A stretch of DNA of 64,000 nucleotides from Lanius collurio. Its lineage: Eukaryota; Chordata; Aves; Passeriformes; Laniidae. The position numbers were made by a program, and so were the translations under genes. Location of the stretch: contig JACBWW010000040.1 in assembly GCA_020086605.1 (NCBI GenBank), positions 2,071,185 to 2,135,184 of the forward strand. The letters are read 5' to 3'. Within the stretch, counting starts at the first letter, position 1. The number at the start of each line of letters is the position of its first letter. This document shows, one piece after another, positions 34,801-58,736 of this stretch. A model generated the notes under the pieces. It was not told where the DNA came from. It saw only the letters and a list, made by a program, of their open reading frames with translations, and made no database searches.

Positions 34801-37800
34801 TTCTTCTCAGATTGGAGGATTCCCTCCTTTTCAGTTGGACTGCTTTTCTTTACCTGTGTTTCATCTTGTCCTGTCAGTCTTCACAACATCAGCCAAATGC
34901 GTTCTGGGAAGTCATCCACTGCAGTGGCCTTCCTAGTTTTTGTTTTATTGTGTTTTAAAATATATGCATGTATAAAAATGTACGTAAATGTTTTTTGGTT
35001 GGAGCTCTAGTAAAGAGAAGCAGTGATCAAGAAATGCTGATCTTGAGTACAGATCATCTCTACAGCAGATTCAAATGAGTACTCCTTTATTAATCTGCTC
35101 AAAAAATGTGATATTTTTGACATATTTAGATAATAAACAAGGTTTTCCTTTATATGTGTGCTTGTGCAACTAATAGAATTATAGTAAGGATATTGTGTGT
35201 GCAACAGAGGGTAAATACAGCTATTGTACAGCAAGAAATCTTTCTCAAATTCCTATCTTTTGGATAATCTGTAACCTTGGTTGCTAAAATACACATATAT
35301 TCATGCCTGTTTCCTGATCTTGAGTGCCCTATGGATTGCTAGAGTGTACATGAAGAGCCACAAGCAGTTGCACATTCTGGTGGCAGTTTTATTGTGTATC
35401 GTGTTAATTCCTTGTAAACCATGGTGGGGGGTTCCATTCTTTTTGTCTAGGAATTCTGGAGTATGGATCTACTGCAGTATTAGATCATCAGATATATTGA
35501 TTTAACTTGGGATACACAGAATTTAAGATTTCTGTTTTGAAGTGGTAGAACTGGGCATACCTATACTTCCTGCAAAAAATTCAGTGAGCTTGGCTTCTCC
35601 CTGCAGTTACAAACACTTGGAGTCCGAGGTTTCAGTTTAAAAAAAACCAAAACAAACCAAGTGTAGTGACTGCAGTGCAGAGAAGCTTGAAAATATGAAT
35701 CTGACAGTTTCTAAGCAAGCAAAACATTGTAACTATAAAAACAGTGTTTTGTTCTACCTTATTATTATGAAGTGGGGGCACTGGAGGAGGGTGAAAAGCT
35801 TGGCAGGACTAACATTGGTTGTAAAGCTGTGGGTAGATTCGTGTGTGTGCTGAGGGACTCAGGTGGGGAGTCATGGTGAGTTTTGTCCTAGTGAGGCAGA
35901 AGGAGCACATCTTCTTTCCCCACTGATGTGTAGTGAGACACAGCACTGCTCTGTCTATTTGTGCTGTAGCTGCTCTGGGGCTTTTAATACTTTTTATTTT
36001 TCCTACTTCACGCTTTCCAACCTTGCCCTGTCCATCCCAGCTTGAGGAATTGGACAAACCACTTTCTTCCTCTCCATGGGCAGGGAGTCCAAATTCTTCC
36101 TGGAAGTGTGAGCCATAGGAAGCCTGAGGAACAGGCTGTTCTCCTCCGCTGTAGTGTTACATAAATACCGGGCTCCTGAGACCTCTGCCATCTCTGCAGT
36201 GAGAGGACCAGCTGACTGACACACAGCCAAAGCAGGAACTGGATTGTGTATGGGGGTGGCCGAGGACCCTGCTGTTCGGGGGGGGATGACAAATGCCGTT
36301 GTTAGCCTGATGCTCTCAGATAAGAGCTCTGTTTTTCTTAGGGCCTCAGCAAATAACAGGCATGTAGTCTTTCACGTTTTCTTCTGGACATGAGGAGATT
36401 AAAAACAGAACGAGGAAGAAAAACAGATCTCAGTAGCTAGCCACTGTCAATCCTTACTGCTTTTCCACATCATCTCTGTGGCAAGAGAGAAGCAAAACAC
36501 AGGTACTCAAATCTGCACTGGATTTTATGTCTCCTTTTCTTTTGAGGGAGAAGTTGTTGAAGGCAAAAATGGGTCATGTAGCTGCTGCATCTTAAAAATA
36601 AAATCTTTGGCAGACTTCCCTGCCTGCAATGTAGTGTGCTGAATTTCAATGAAAATCACCCAAATGTACAGAGCTCATAGGCAGCTCCAAATGCTGCAAT
36701 AGAAAATGCTGCAGTGCACATTTCCCGGCAACTTCCGTGCCATTTGATTTGCTTGTTCATAAATCTTTTCTCAATCAAAGTACTATTATTTTTTGCTGAC
36801 AAATATCTAGATTCTGAACTAAGCATCATTCATAATACTCTCTATTTCCTCCTCCATGCTCATAGAGGGGATGTTGGTTTCTTTGAAAATATAAAATGCA
36901 TTTTTCTGAAAGTAATGCGTTTGAAAGGAAAAAAACAAATCCAAAAGCTAAGGTTTAGAAGGAGTAGAAAAACTATATTGTCACAATTTATTGATACAGA
37001 CAGCTATGAAGTCTTTGTCTTGCTCAGACTGTTGAGCATTTTCCTTTGGATTCTTCTTTTCTTTTTTTGCAGTGCCTGTGTCAAAATTGTCAAAGGTGTA
37101 TGATAGCAGGATAGGATTATTGGATTATTGCTGTTAACCAGGAGGCTGTAAGCAGCTGCTGTGTTCATGCTAGCATTCTTTTCCATGCTGGTTGGCCACT
37201 AATTTATTACTGCCATGTTACACTTCTGACATAGTGTGGTGGAGAGTAACACGTATAAACTCACTGCAGAGTGTGTGTGATCAGGTCTAAACACCCAGCC
37301 AGGCTGGGATAAAATCTCCAGAGCTTCTCATGGATATCTCTATTAACATGAAGTGCAATGGAGCAAAGAAAGCATTTGTTTCAATTTTGTATTCTCCTGA
37401 ACAGCCTCAGATATTTTGGCTGTTTTCCATCCACCAAACTGATCTTATCCAAAAGATTTGCAGTAGTAGTAAATTGTATAATGCCAAAGAATAGAATGTG
37501 TTCATATGGCTGGCAGTGGAGTCTCAGTCTGTATACCTCTTCTAGTGACTGAATTTAAGTGCTGAAAGAGCAGGTAGAAGTTTGATTCTGGTGTGATCAG
37601 TAAGTGAATTTCCTAGTGGAGGGTGTGCATCCTTTCACAGAGAGGAATCTCTCCAGAAAGGCTAAACCATTTCTGTACACCCGCCTAAAGCCCTGCCATT
37701 TGTGTCTGGAAATCACACAGCAAGGTCTTACTTTTCCTGGCACTGGATAGTGCAGGAGCTTCACTGAAGATGGAGATGGGTGTGTGTCTTCTTTCCTCTG

Positions 37801-39799
37801 ACAGTCCATTATTGTATGCTCAGTTTTGTGTCTTAGCCTAAACCTAGGCAGTGGCAGACCAAAAGTACAAGCTTTACAAGAACTGGTGGCTGTGCTTTGG
37901 CAGGATTATTTATGAGATTGCTCTGGAATGGAAGTCTCGGTGGTGGTCAGAAACTGGGAAGGTCCCTGTGACCAGTCCATCTACCAAAACTGGAAGCAGA
38001 AGGAAAGGGGTCTTCTCTGACTGCTCAAGTGACATGATTTTACCTGTCTGTACAGAGGGTCTGTCTGCCTTTTCCATTTTACCAAGTCACTGCAGACAGA
38101 TTATTCATTGTGTATTTTTATATCAGTCAGCACTTGTTCGTGTGAAGTTTGCCTATGGAAAGAAATGTCTGATATCACTGGGCTCTGGGTCATGTTACCC
38201 AAAATTAGCATTTTCCTGTGTAGTATCTAAAGGGGATGTTGACTACCTTTCAATCTAAATTAATCTCATTTATATTTGTTTTGAAAACATTAGATGTCCT
38301 GTCTCTTAACCTAAATATGGTTAATTTTCCTATATTTGTCCTTGCTGGCTTGTGACTGTCTCTGTGCTAGTTGTTTAATTGGCAGCTGGGTTCATTTAAA
38401 TTGATAGAAAACCAAACTCTGAAGGGAAGCATGTTATCAAAATGCAGAGGCTAATCCTATTAGGTGAAAGCATCTTTGTTTAAATGGAAAATGATGAGAC
38501 TGTATCTTCAGTATCTCTTCAGGCGTGGCTATAGCTGATTACTGTTCCTTGAGGCTCATATGGTATTTCCTGAGTCATGTAACTGTGAATGGAGAGGCAG
38601 AGGAGAAATGGTTTCCCCTAATTGTAAGTGGGGAACTCAGTCTTTCTTCCCATGCTGGAATCACTGTAGTGTGGTTTTCAAATATCACTGCAAAAGCAGT
38701 AGGACACAGTGCATGTTGGGAAATAAATGAAATCCCCCTTTTTTTTATCCTTCCCTAACTGAATCCACTCTGTTTTATTCCTGGCTGTGTCTGCAGCTGA
38801 AGTCATGTGGCCGTACATCTGCTTTACACTAACAGGCCCATTTTACATAATTCATTATGTGCAACCACAATGCCCGCTGCTAATCCAGGCTAATCCATCA
38901 CTTTCCTGAAGAGCTGAATTAACAAGTGTTGCTTCAGCCTTTCCAGCTCAGCCCTGGACAGCTCTGGGTCCACTGGACACTGCCTGGAGCTCGCAGGAGG
39001 TCAAGCTGGGGCATGCAGAGCCACCAGTCCCCACCCCTCCCTGGTGTATGCAGCCCCCAGGGCTGGAAGCCCTGGACATGTTCCTCATCCCTGTGTCAGG
39101 GCAGGCTCCAGCAGCTCAAGGAGATGAGATGCCTGGGAGAGCTGGCACTGACAGCCAAGAGCTGATGTGCCAAGACAGGCAGAGCCCCTGGTCTGCATCA
39201 GTGACTTCCAAAACAAATCCTGATGAGCACATCTCTGGAGGAGTACAGGCTGTGGTGCCTGCTGTGTCCCTGCACAGCCAAATCCAAGGCCCTGCTTCTT
39301 TCCCTGATTACAGTAATTTCTGCAAGTTGAAAAGGTATCATTTAGGGGCAGGGGGGTGAAAGGTGAGGGGATTTTTATTTGCTTTTGGAGGGTTTTTTTG
39401 TACCTGTGCTGTCAGGAAATGCCTCCTGGCACATGGACAAATGGAGTTCTCCTGAGTGGCAGTGCACACCTGAACACCTGCTCCTGGAGCTGAGGGCTCA
39501 GCTGTACTCCCACAGTAACTGTTGAATTTCCAGCTACAGCTTTAGAGACTCTTCTTTCACAACACAGACAGGTCTTAGCACCTCTTCCTTGAAAATTACA
39601 GACTTGAAGGTGGTTTTTTTTCCTAATTTCCCCCTGAGTCCTTATTCCTCACTGAATTTTTCTTTTCTACCTGTCCCTACTTTCCTGGTATAGACTACAT
39701 CCTGGCCCTGAGAAAAAAGAAATTTATTACTTCTAACTTTTCTTTTTTGGCAAATACAAATGTTTTAGGTCTGATTTTTGTCTTGAGACTGCTCTGATG
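31881..39799. other. Intergenic DNA, no gene seen
   Basis: No recognisable coding exon or RNA gene. ORFs such as those near 34055-34396 (minus) and 37851-38258 (plus) lack domain signatures and a credible start or splice context. GC rises modestly at 38920-39340 without CpG enrichment. Confidence 0.55.
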
Positions 39800-39995
39800 G
39801 AGATGACAGTGCTGTGAGCATAGTGAGGCACTGGAACATTTTGCCCAGTGAGGCTGTGGATGCCCCATCCCTTGAAGTGCTGAAGGTTGGACGGGACTCT
39901 CATCACTCTGGAAGGTTTCCTGCCCATGGTAGGGAAGTTGAGATGAGATGGTTTTAAGGCCTCTTCCAACCCAAACCATTCAGTGATCTTATGTC
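39800..39995 (+). mobile_element. CR1 LINE 3' end, sense
   Basis: Contains AGGCACTGGAACATTTTGCC, GAGGCTGTGGATGCCCCATC, CTTGAAGTGCTGAAGGTTGG, and the terminal CCTCTTCCAACCCAAACCAT with an ATTCAGTGATCTTATG tail. Confidence 0.9.
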
Positions 39996-42900
39996 GCCAG
40001 AATCAAGAGAGCTCAGCCTGGCATAAAGCTGTGCCATGGATAAGGATGTGCAGAAGCAATCCCTGCCCTACACTGTCTGCTGTCAGGAGCAGCTCCAGGT
40101 CAATTTAGGAAGTTTTTTAATAGGATTTAGCCCAGAGCTGTATCGATCTCCAGAATATATTCCCTGTCCAGGCACCAAAGTCGCTTGGAGCAGAATTGAT
40201 GGAATATCCCTAAATATTTTCTTGGTGTCGCTGTTAGTTATCCTTACATCCACATGGTTGGGATATGCTGCTGCATGTTGGGGTCAACCTCAGAAACACA
40301 TTGACAGCCAGAGAGTCTGCACTGTGTTCAAACACTGAATGCCACTTAAAATACACTGATTTTATTGGAGATGCTTGAGACAGGGAGGAATATTTTTTCC
40401 TCTTCTGGAGTATTTGTTCAAAGAGCAGCAACAACAAACAACACAAGCCACAAGCTGTGGAAGCATGACTTTATCTTCTCGGCCTTTTCCACGCTGTGCT
40501 GGGCAGAGGAGCAGCAAAGGCATTTACAGATGCACAAATACACTTTTGGGACTTCTCCCTGCGGGAAACCATTGCTTCACAGGGGGATGATTTAAACAGC
40601 TGTAGTTTGTCTTGACAGCATATTTTCTTTACTCTGAGCTGCAAAACAACCTCTTTGCTAAAGTTACTCTCGGCTGTGCAAACCAGATTCTGCAGTGTGT
40701 GCCTTTGCAGATGTTGGCTGTTTCTCGAAAGAGACAGAGATAACTAAAAATTGAGGGACACTGTGAAAAATAAAATGTATTTTCCTGCCCAAAATTCCAA
40801 AATTTGAAGTTAGAAGAAAAGTTTAATTCACCTAGAAATAGAGATAAAATTTACAGGGGAAAAAATCCCACAACAGTATTTGATCCAGAAACGCTGTTTT
40901 CTTTTTTCTTGCATAGAAGTTGCTGTCTAGGTCTTTTTGGCACATACTGGCTTTGGTCTATGTTGGACTCCTGGTTTTGGAAGGGCTTTGGTTGCTTGCT
41001 TGCTTGCTTTTATTCCTCATTCCCCATTCCATCACCACCACTGCATTCCCACACTGTTTCCTCCCTTCTCTCCCTGAGGATAAGCTTTTTTTTTATCCCA
41101 CAGTACTTCCTATTACTTATGACTACACCAACATGGTGTTAAATCCCCTGTCAGCACTGAAATTCAGCTCAGACAAAAGAACAAGAACCAGGGTAGTACT
41201 TTTAAGTTTTGAAATTACTAGACTTTGTTTCAGGCTTGTCTAAATAAACTGTTTGGTTTGAGTTTTGTTTGTTTTAATAGAACAATGAAAATTCTTCATG
41301 GGGAAATACTTCTTTCAAGAAGAAAAATAGCTTAAAGGAATTAATTTCTTTAGAGTAAAAATAGATTTAATATGACTGGTCATTCAAGTAAGTAGAAAGA
41401 GACTTTACGGAAAGTACCACTCATGGGGAGGGGATATAAGAATCTACAAGGATATCAAGGATATTCTGTAAGAGATGGGACAAACTCAAAAACTATACCA
41501 GACCCAAGAGATTTGGAGTTTTTGTATTGTCACTTCAGTGTTCAGTTCAGGCTGAAATTCTGCCAGCCACATCTCAGTGAAAAGATGGACAGGGCTTGTT
41601 TAGAGCTGTCCCTTCCTCACCTGGCTTTCTGTCTGTTTGGGTTTTTTTGCCTTTCCTCAGTCATTACCATTCCCCATGTTTGTGTAACTCACTGGCAGCA
41701 AGTCACTGTCCCTATGTATCCCACAACCACTAGTAAAATTCCATCGTATATAATTCTTGTAACCTGTGTGATGCTTTGACTTTGTGTGCTTTGGGAATCA
41801 CAACTTCATAAAAAGCTAATGGTATCACAGGGTTATACAACACATTAAGTAGATTCTTAATCCTAGAGAATTTTCCCAGGGTACTGACAGTTATTCAGAA
41901 TATTTTTTTGAAAAGGTGCTGGTGTGGACCTGCACCCTCTTTGCTTTTCAGATTAATTTTGTTGTTACCTGTACACTGCATTGACTGAAGTTGTGTGTCC
42001 TAGTTAGTGGATTGAGTAGTCCAATTTCTGCTTTAGTATTGGAATTTCAGATTTAATATTGAAACTACCTAGTTTGCTGTGCTGGCTCAGTTTTGAAAAC
42101 TTGCCCAGCAGTCCCTGTGAGAAGACTTGTGAAATAAAGGAGAACAAATACTCTGCTTAACGTTCTGTCACAATTTCACAAAACCCATAGAATCTGTAAC
42201 ACAATCATCTTCATCTTACTGTATTTCAAAGGTCTTGTGGAAATACTTTTGCAATTGTGTTCAGGTGATTCCTACACCTCATGGTATTCACAACTTCAGG
42301 AGCTTATCTGAGGCAAGACCTATAGAACGGAACATTTCCAGGCAGTGCTCTACAGGGACCAGCAAGAGACAGAGTACACCTCAAATATTTTACAGTGGCT
42401 GAAATCCCACCCATCATTTCTCACGTTTTCCTTAGTATTTTATCAGGCTGGAACTCCAAATGACTCATAACATGCTTAGTTGTTTTGGACATAAGGAATG
42501 AAAATCAAAGCCTGTATACAGCAATGATATATTTTTATGTATGTCACTCCTTTAACAATGAGCTCGATTCTCAGCAGCCATTCTCACTTTTAAAACTCTG
42601 CAGAAGCATTGTATGTGCTTGTGTGTATTTGTGTGTGTTTGACCATAAATAGCAGGTGGATTTTGTTTGGCGTAGGATGACTTGTATCACTGCAGGATCT
42701 CGAGACAGCCACGAAAAAAGAACTGCGTTCACTCAGCCTTCTGCCCTGTCATCACATTTGCCAGCCAGACTCAACTAAGATGAACCTTTATCTTTAAGAG
42801 ATGGATGAAAGAAGATATTCCTGTGCCACTTCAGTTTCTCCCCCTGATGTAAGGATATTGACTTGTGAGCAGGCTTGCCTACACACAGTTCCTTTTCCCC

Positions 42901-43404
42901 AACCGCACCTTTGCCTGTTGCCTGCTGGGGCTGAAGCTCGTGGGGCAGTGATGGGTTGTACGTGCCTGTACCAGGGGGATGCTGACCTCAGGAGGAGCCT
43001 GGGGGTGCTGCTGTGACACAGGCACTGCTGTGCAGAGCATTTGATGGGCAGGGAGAACATCTGGCTGGCACCTCATGCATAACAAGTCAGGCCCTTCCCT
43101 GCAGTAAACTGCTACTGACTGAAGTTGAATTAAGAATTTTTAGTTCTCCTGTTTTGCTTTAAACAGGAGTATTTTAAAGGGAGTTAGAAGCAAATATTTT
43201 GAATAGGTTACCAAGATACTTTGGTTGAGTTTTCTCCCTCCTCCAGATTGCTTTTCTTGCTTTATTTTTACCATTCAGCATAATCAGAAGTAATTAGAGT
43301 GTTATGTCATAATACAGTAATCTGCAATCTATAGGTCTGCAACACAGTATCAGCTGAGGCCCTGATCTTACTCAAGTCTTTGCTCACTAAAGTAACTATA
43401 CATG
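39996..43404. other. Intergenic DNA, no gene seen
   Basis: No supported gene. Simple repeats include a GCTT tetranucleotide run (about 40994-41009) and a TG-rich stretch near 42613-42640. Short ORFs are unstructured. Confidence 0.55.
40994..41009. repeat. (GCTT)4 microsatellite
   Basis: Four tandem GCTT units followed by T-rich sequence, in intergenic DNA. Confidence 0.8.
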
Positions 43405-43497
43405 ACCCTCTAGTAGGTGGTATCCCTGCCCATGGCAGGGGCATTGGAACTCAATATTTATGCTCCCTTCCAACCCAAACCATTCCATGATTCTGTG
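43405..43497 (+). mobile_element. Short CR1 LINE 3' end, sense
   Basis: Only the last about 90 bases remain: GTAGGTGGTATCCCTGCCCA, TGGCAGGGGCATTGGAACT, CTCCCTTCCAACCCAAACCA, ending ATTCCATGATTCTGTG, which is the typical CR1 terminus. Confidence 0.88.
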
Positions 43498-45715
43498 TTT
43501 ACAGTGGTCTCTGCTATCCAGCCCTTGCTGTCTCCTCTCTCTCTGTGCCTTTAAACGAGGTCACTGTGGAGCACAGCAATGTCACAGGGCTGTGCCTTGG
43601 GTTCTCTCTGTGTCCTCGCAGCCACCGTAGCCACTCTGCTTCGCAGCGTGTGTTTTAATGTTCCCATTTTCATCTTGGATTTCTTCTCCTCTGCACCCTC
43701 CTCCAGCCCCAGCCCTTTCCTCTTCTCCAGCTGCCTGACTTACCAGTGCTTCTGGTGGGTGTTTAGGGGTTAAAACTTAATTATACATTAGTTGAAGGGC
43801 AAATAGACTTTCTTTTTAACCTCAAAGCCCAGAAAGTCAATTAATATAGGCTGACTTCTGAGGGTAAGGCTGTAAGGATTGCCTGAAAAAAGCAGCAGTT
43901 CATTAAATTTTATGTTTCTGGTTAATTTCTCCTCATATTCTAATTTAATCCAAGAAGCAGAAAAGTGCAGTAGGCACTGAAAATGCGGCTTAAGATAAAG
44001 GCTTAAGGCTAAATGTCGGAATTATAGCTGCCATTTCTTCAAAATTAACTTTTCAGCATGTGTTTTTATGGAGTTTATAAACTGACTCTAAAGCAAAGCA
44101 GGCTTTTGGGGTCCTGTCATCAGCTGGATTTATTATTGTTGATGTGGTAAGGTCCAGAAATCCTGTACAGGAAAGTTAAAATAGGTAAGGTTTCTTAAAA
44201 ACATTTTGCTCAAGTTTGTGTCCTGTTGGTTTTGATACCCAAAGATCCCCTTAGTGCAGTGGGATTTGTGCATTTGTGCGTGCTTTGGAAGTCTCATCAA
44301 CTCCCTATTAAAGTGGAAATGAACTGTTTTTTTCCTTTTAATGAACTTCTGATCAGAATTTGGATAGAAAACCTACTGTGTTGTAAGTAGAACTTACTGT
44401 ATTTAAGGTAGCTTTTAGCAAATTAACTTAGGACTGCCTATAGCAAAATTTACTAAATAATTTCTGGTACAGTATTTTTTTTTATGCCAACTTGAGCTGT
44501 TCTGGATTTAGATTAAATAAACGCAGCACTGGATAGTTATCCTGGATGGGAGTGAGGGAAATCTGCTCCCTCTACCTGCTTTTTAAAAGCACAGGTTTTA
44601 AAAGCTTCAGTAAAATAGAATTTTTAAAAAACCAAAAGACCAAAACCATCCAAAAAAAAACAACGAAGGAAAGCAAACAAACAAACCAAAACTGAGGTCT
44701 TGGTAGTTTTAATGAATAAAATTTGTGGAAGAAGGGCAAGTGAGTTGTTTTGCCTGTGTTAGGAAATATTCTCCAGCTGTCTCATGGAGAAACACTACTT
44801 GTGCTGTGGAACAGAGACATGAAATTTAGCAGCTGAAGGGGTTCTTATTTCTTGCCCATCTGTGAAATACCTTCCCAGTGCTTGCCTGTCTGTGCTCAGC
44901 TATCCAAACATCTTTGTTTGCATCAGCCTACGGAAACCTTTTAGACTTTTATGGATAGACTGTCTAAAAAATTCCTCTGGCAGAACTCATTTTCTGGCTT
45001 CTTGGACTGTTGGGGCTGAGCCAAGGCTTCCTTGCCGGTGGCCTCCAGTGTGACACTGGCATGGTGCTTGGCTGTGGAGTGTAAATCCAGAGGCTGTTTG
45101 ATTCTTTGGAGCTTCTCCTGATGAAGTCATGACCGAGAGAGCCTGACTGAAAGCCCGAGAGTAAAAAACATGCAGAGAGAGGGATGAGAAGTGAGTGGAA
45201 TGAGGGACAGCAGTGGATACAGGTGAATTCAGCACCAGAAGAACAGGAAGGGAACAAGCAGCTGAGTGGGTGCTGGGAGTGAAGGAGGGGAGTGAGGAGA
45301 GCCAAGAGAAGCCAGGGAAGAAGGACAGAGGTGTGGGGTGCACTGGAGCAGGAACAGTCTGGAGGGGGCTGTGGTCTGGAAGGTGTGGAGCAAAGGCAGT
45401 GCAAGGCTGGAACTCAGCCATCAACAACTGCCCACAGCAGTTTTGCCCGCTGTGTTTTGGCAAGGCAAGGATGGCCTGATCCCCCAGCCACCACTTTTCC
45501 CATTCAGCCAGGAGCTGGGAAGCCCACCAGGCAAATGAGCCCCCCTCCATCTGCTACCCACTGCTTGACAAAATTGGTTACCCATTATGTGCAGAATTTG
45601 CATGGGCAGCAGTGATCTTGGAATAGATCCCAACTATGTGGGAATCAGCATGATGCCACATAATGGTTTATTTTGATTTCCCTCATCACCATCTTGTGGG
45701 ATTTAGTTGGGTTTG
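43498..45715. other. Intergenic DNA with purine-rich block, no gene seen
   Basis: The plus strand is strongly purine-rich from about 45150 to 45420 (GA-rich with TGG islands). That produces long Ser/Pro/Leu-rich open frames on the minus strand, including one of 187 codons, without a recognisable domain. A CAAA-type run lies at about 44675-44690. I do not call a gene. Confidence 0.55.
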
Positions 45716-45719
45716 ATTT

Positions 45720-45758
45720 TTTCTTTTTTTTTTTTCTTTCTTTTTTTTTTTTTTTTGG
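45720..45758. repeat. T-rich homopolymer tract
   Basis: Two long T runs separated by CTTTC, the longer of about 18 bases. On the minus strand this is an A-rich tract lying just past an AATAAA at 45793-45798. It could be a decayed poly(A) or simply a microsatellite near the SNAP25 3' end. Confidence 0.8.
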
Positions 45759-45792
45759 ATGTTTCCTTTTTTTGAAGGGGGAGAGGGTATTT

Positions 45793-45798
45793 TTTATT
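45793..45798 (-). terminator. SNAP25: Distal candidate SNAP25 poly(A) signal
   Basis: AATAAA on the minus strand (TTTATT on plus) about 2.1 kb beyond the SNAP25 stop, counting the 400-base gap. A distal 3' end here is possible but longer than the roughly 1.2 kb 3' UTR I recall for mammalian SNAP25. Confidence 0.3.
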
Positions 45799-46144
45799 TA
45801 CAAAATAACATTCAAAACTGTTTGGTATTTTACAACACAAACATAATCCCTCTTAATACTGTTACAGAGGGATCCAACACTGGCAAAGTAAATCATCTGG
45901 AACCTGCCCCATCCAACCAGCTCAACGCCCTAACTTCTCAGCAGGGTTTCTCTCCTCTGTCTGCATTTTGTGTAGCTGTTTGCAGGTTTAAAAATACTCT
46001 GTGTTCTACTAACTTCCAAACAAACTGTCCTCTTTCTAGAAAGGCAACTAAATGGCTCAGCAGACAGCAGTCACATCCTACACACCTACGCCCACAGGCG
46101 CACACAGCAGCCATGCACATACTTAAGCTGTCTCTAACACACAT

Positions 46145-46544
46145 NNNNNNNNNNNNNNNNNNNNNNNNNNNNNNNNNNNNNNNNNNNNNNNNNNNNNNNN
46201 NNNNNNNNNNNNNNNNNNNNNNNNNNNNNNNNNNNNNNNNNNNNNNNNNNNNNNNNNNNNNNNNNNNNNNNNNNNNNNNNNNNNNNNNNNNNNNNNNNNN
46301 NNNNNNNNNNNNNNNNNNNNNNNNNNNNNNNNNNNNNNNNNNNNNNNNNNNNNNNNNNNNNNNNNNNNNNNNNNNNNNNNNNNNNNNNNNNNNNNNNNNN
46401 NNNNNNNNNNNNNNNNNNNNNNNNNNNNNNNNNNNNNNNNNNNNNNNNNNNNNNNNNNNNNNNNNNNNNNNNNNNNNNNNNNNNNNNNNNNNNNNNNNNN
46501 NNNNNNNNNNNNNNNNNNNNNNNNNNNNNNNNNNNNNNNNNNNN
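46145..46544. other. Assembly gap, exactly 400 N
   Basis: Unknown bases. The left flank has CA/GC-rich sequence (CACACCTACGCCCACAGGCGC and CTCTAACACACAT), suggesting a CA repeat or other hard-to-assemble sequence. The ORFs reported across it are artefacts of N translation. Confidence 0.99.
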
Positions 46545-46809
46545 TAAATACAATACAAAAGTAGTTTGTAAAGAGTCTTTAGACTTTGCACTTCTTGTCC
46601 CACGTAAGTGGCAAATAAGTAGTTGTCACTGACATGTAGGGCAACAAATGGATAAAGCAAGCATGGATTCTGAGATCTATAATTTTTAATAATCTTTAAA
46701 CTAGCTACAAAATGTCAATCACTTCACAAACTGACAGGAGACATAAGGAATTTTCATATTACATGCTGTAAATGATATTTATCTCACAGTTTATCTAGAG
46801 TTCATTCAT

Positions 46810-47920
46810 TTAGGTTTTTTAATTATTTTTTATTGTCAGCTACTAAACATCTCAGCGATTTGGTGTGCATAGCTCTAGGTAAGCAACAGAGAACTGTACC
46901 GATAACAAACCACATGGGGATAGCGACTAGTAAGAGAGAGCCTTATAAAAATTACATTTCTTTGCACCAGTTCATATGGTAGTTGTTTCCTCCAAAAGAT
47001 AGTCTTCAAAAGCAGCAGACGAACCCAATATATTACACTTATTTCTTTTTGTCTTTGACATATTTTCAGCCAAGCTTTTATTTTGCTGGCAATGGCTAAA
47101 TGGTGAGTGCCAAATCCCTCTTTGTTTCATAATTAAAAAAAATGATCATGATTAATAACTATATATATATCAACAAGAAAAAAGTGGCACAACTGCAAAC
47201 TTGCTGGTATAACATAGTCCCAAAAGAGTCCGAATACTGAGCATGCTTTTGTTGTCATTGTTGGTGTGCTACTGCCATGGGAAAATTCTTGTTTAAGTAG
47301 GAGTCTAAAAGTCTATTTATTCCTCATGCATAAATGCATAAATCACATCACTTTTTAGTGCAATGCTTGTTATAGTAATATAATTCCACATTGTCTAATC
47401 ATGAAATCATAACAACAGATAATGGCAATGAAGAACTGAAGACAGCAGGTTTAAGTGCTTAAACATCATGATACCCAAAGACAGGAGCATGGCAGTAGCT
47501 CTGTGGAATGTCACAGTTTTACAAGAACAATACTGTATATTTAAAGGTTAACAGCACGTTTAGCATTCCAACAGTGTTGTCATTCAGCAAACATCATTAA
47601 AAAAACAGAAAAATGAGGAGAGGGAAAAAAAAGGAAAGGAATCCAAAATGGAAACAAGGAAAGGAAAGGAAAAACCCCAAAAAACATCATAGTGAGCTAT
47701 AGCCATCAAATCAGCACTATGTACAACCTTTGGAAAGAAAGATATCTAGAAAAAAATAATTACAAGTATCATTTTTGGAAAGCTGACAAACTACACAGGA
47801 CAACATTTACAATGGGGCTGATATGTGCATGTGTGCAAACCTAGTAGATAAATACCATGATAAAAGCATGAAGGTGCTGTCCTGCTGGACAGCATTAAAA
47901 GGAAATGCACTTCTCTGCAT
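46810..47920 (-). other. SNAP25: SNAP25 3' UTR (end inferred)
   Basis: Minus-strand sequence following the SNAP25 TAA (47923-47921). AATAAA hexamers lie at 47316-47321 and 46829-46834 (plus coordinates). The latter would give a 3' UTR of about 1.1 kb, near the mammalian length. The stretch is AT-rich with no ORF of note. Exact cleavage sites cannot be read from sequence alone. Confidence 0.55.

Positions 47921-58736
<10,816 letters not shown>

Noticed and set aside
37851..38258. 135-codon plus-strand ORF
   Set aside because: Begins at a non-ATG codon, shows no domain and no flanking gene signals.
45759..46660. Long ORFs spanning 45759-46547 (plus) and 45938-46660 and 46134-46553 (minus)
   Set aside because: They run through the 400-N assembly gap; most of the translation is unknown residues.
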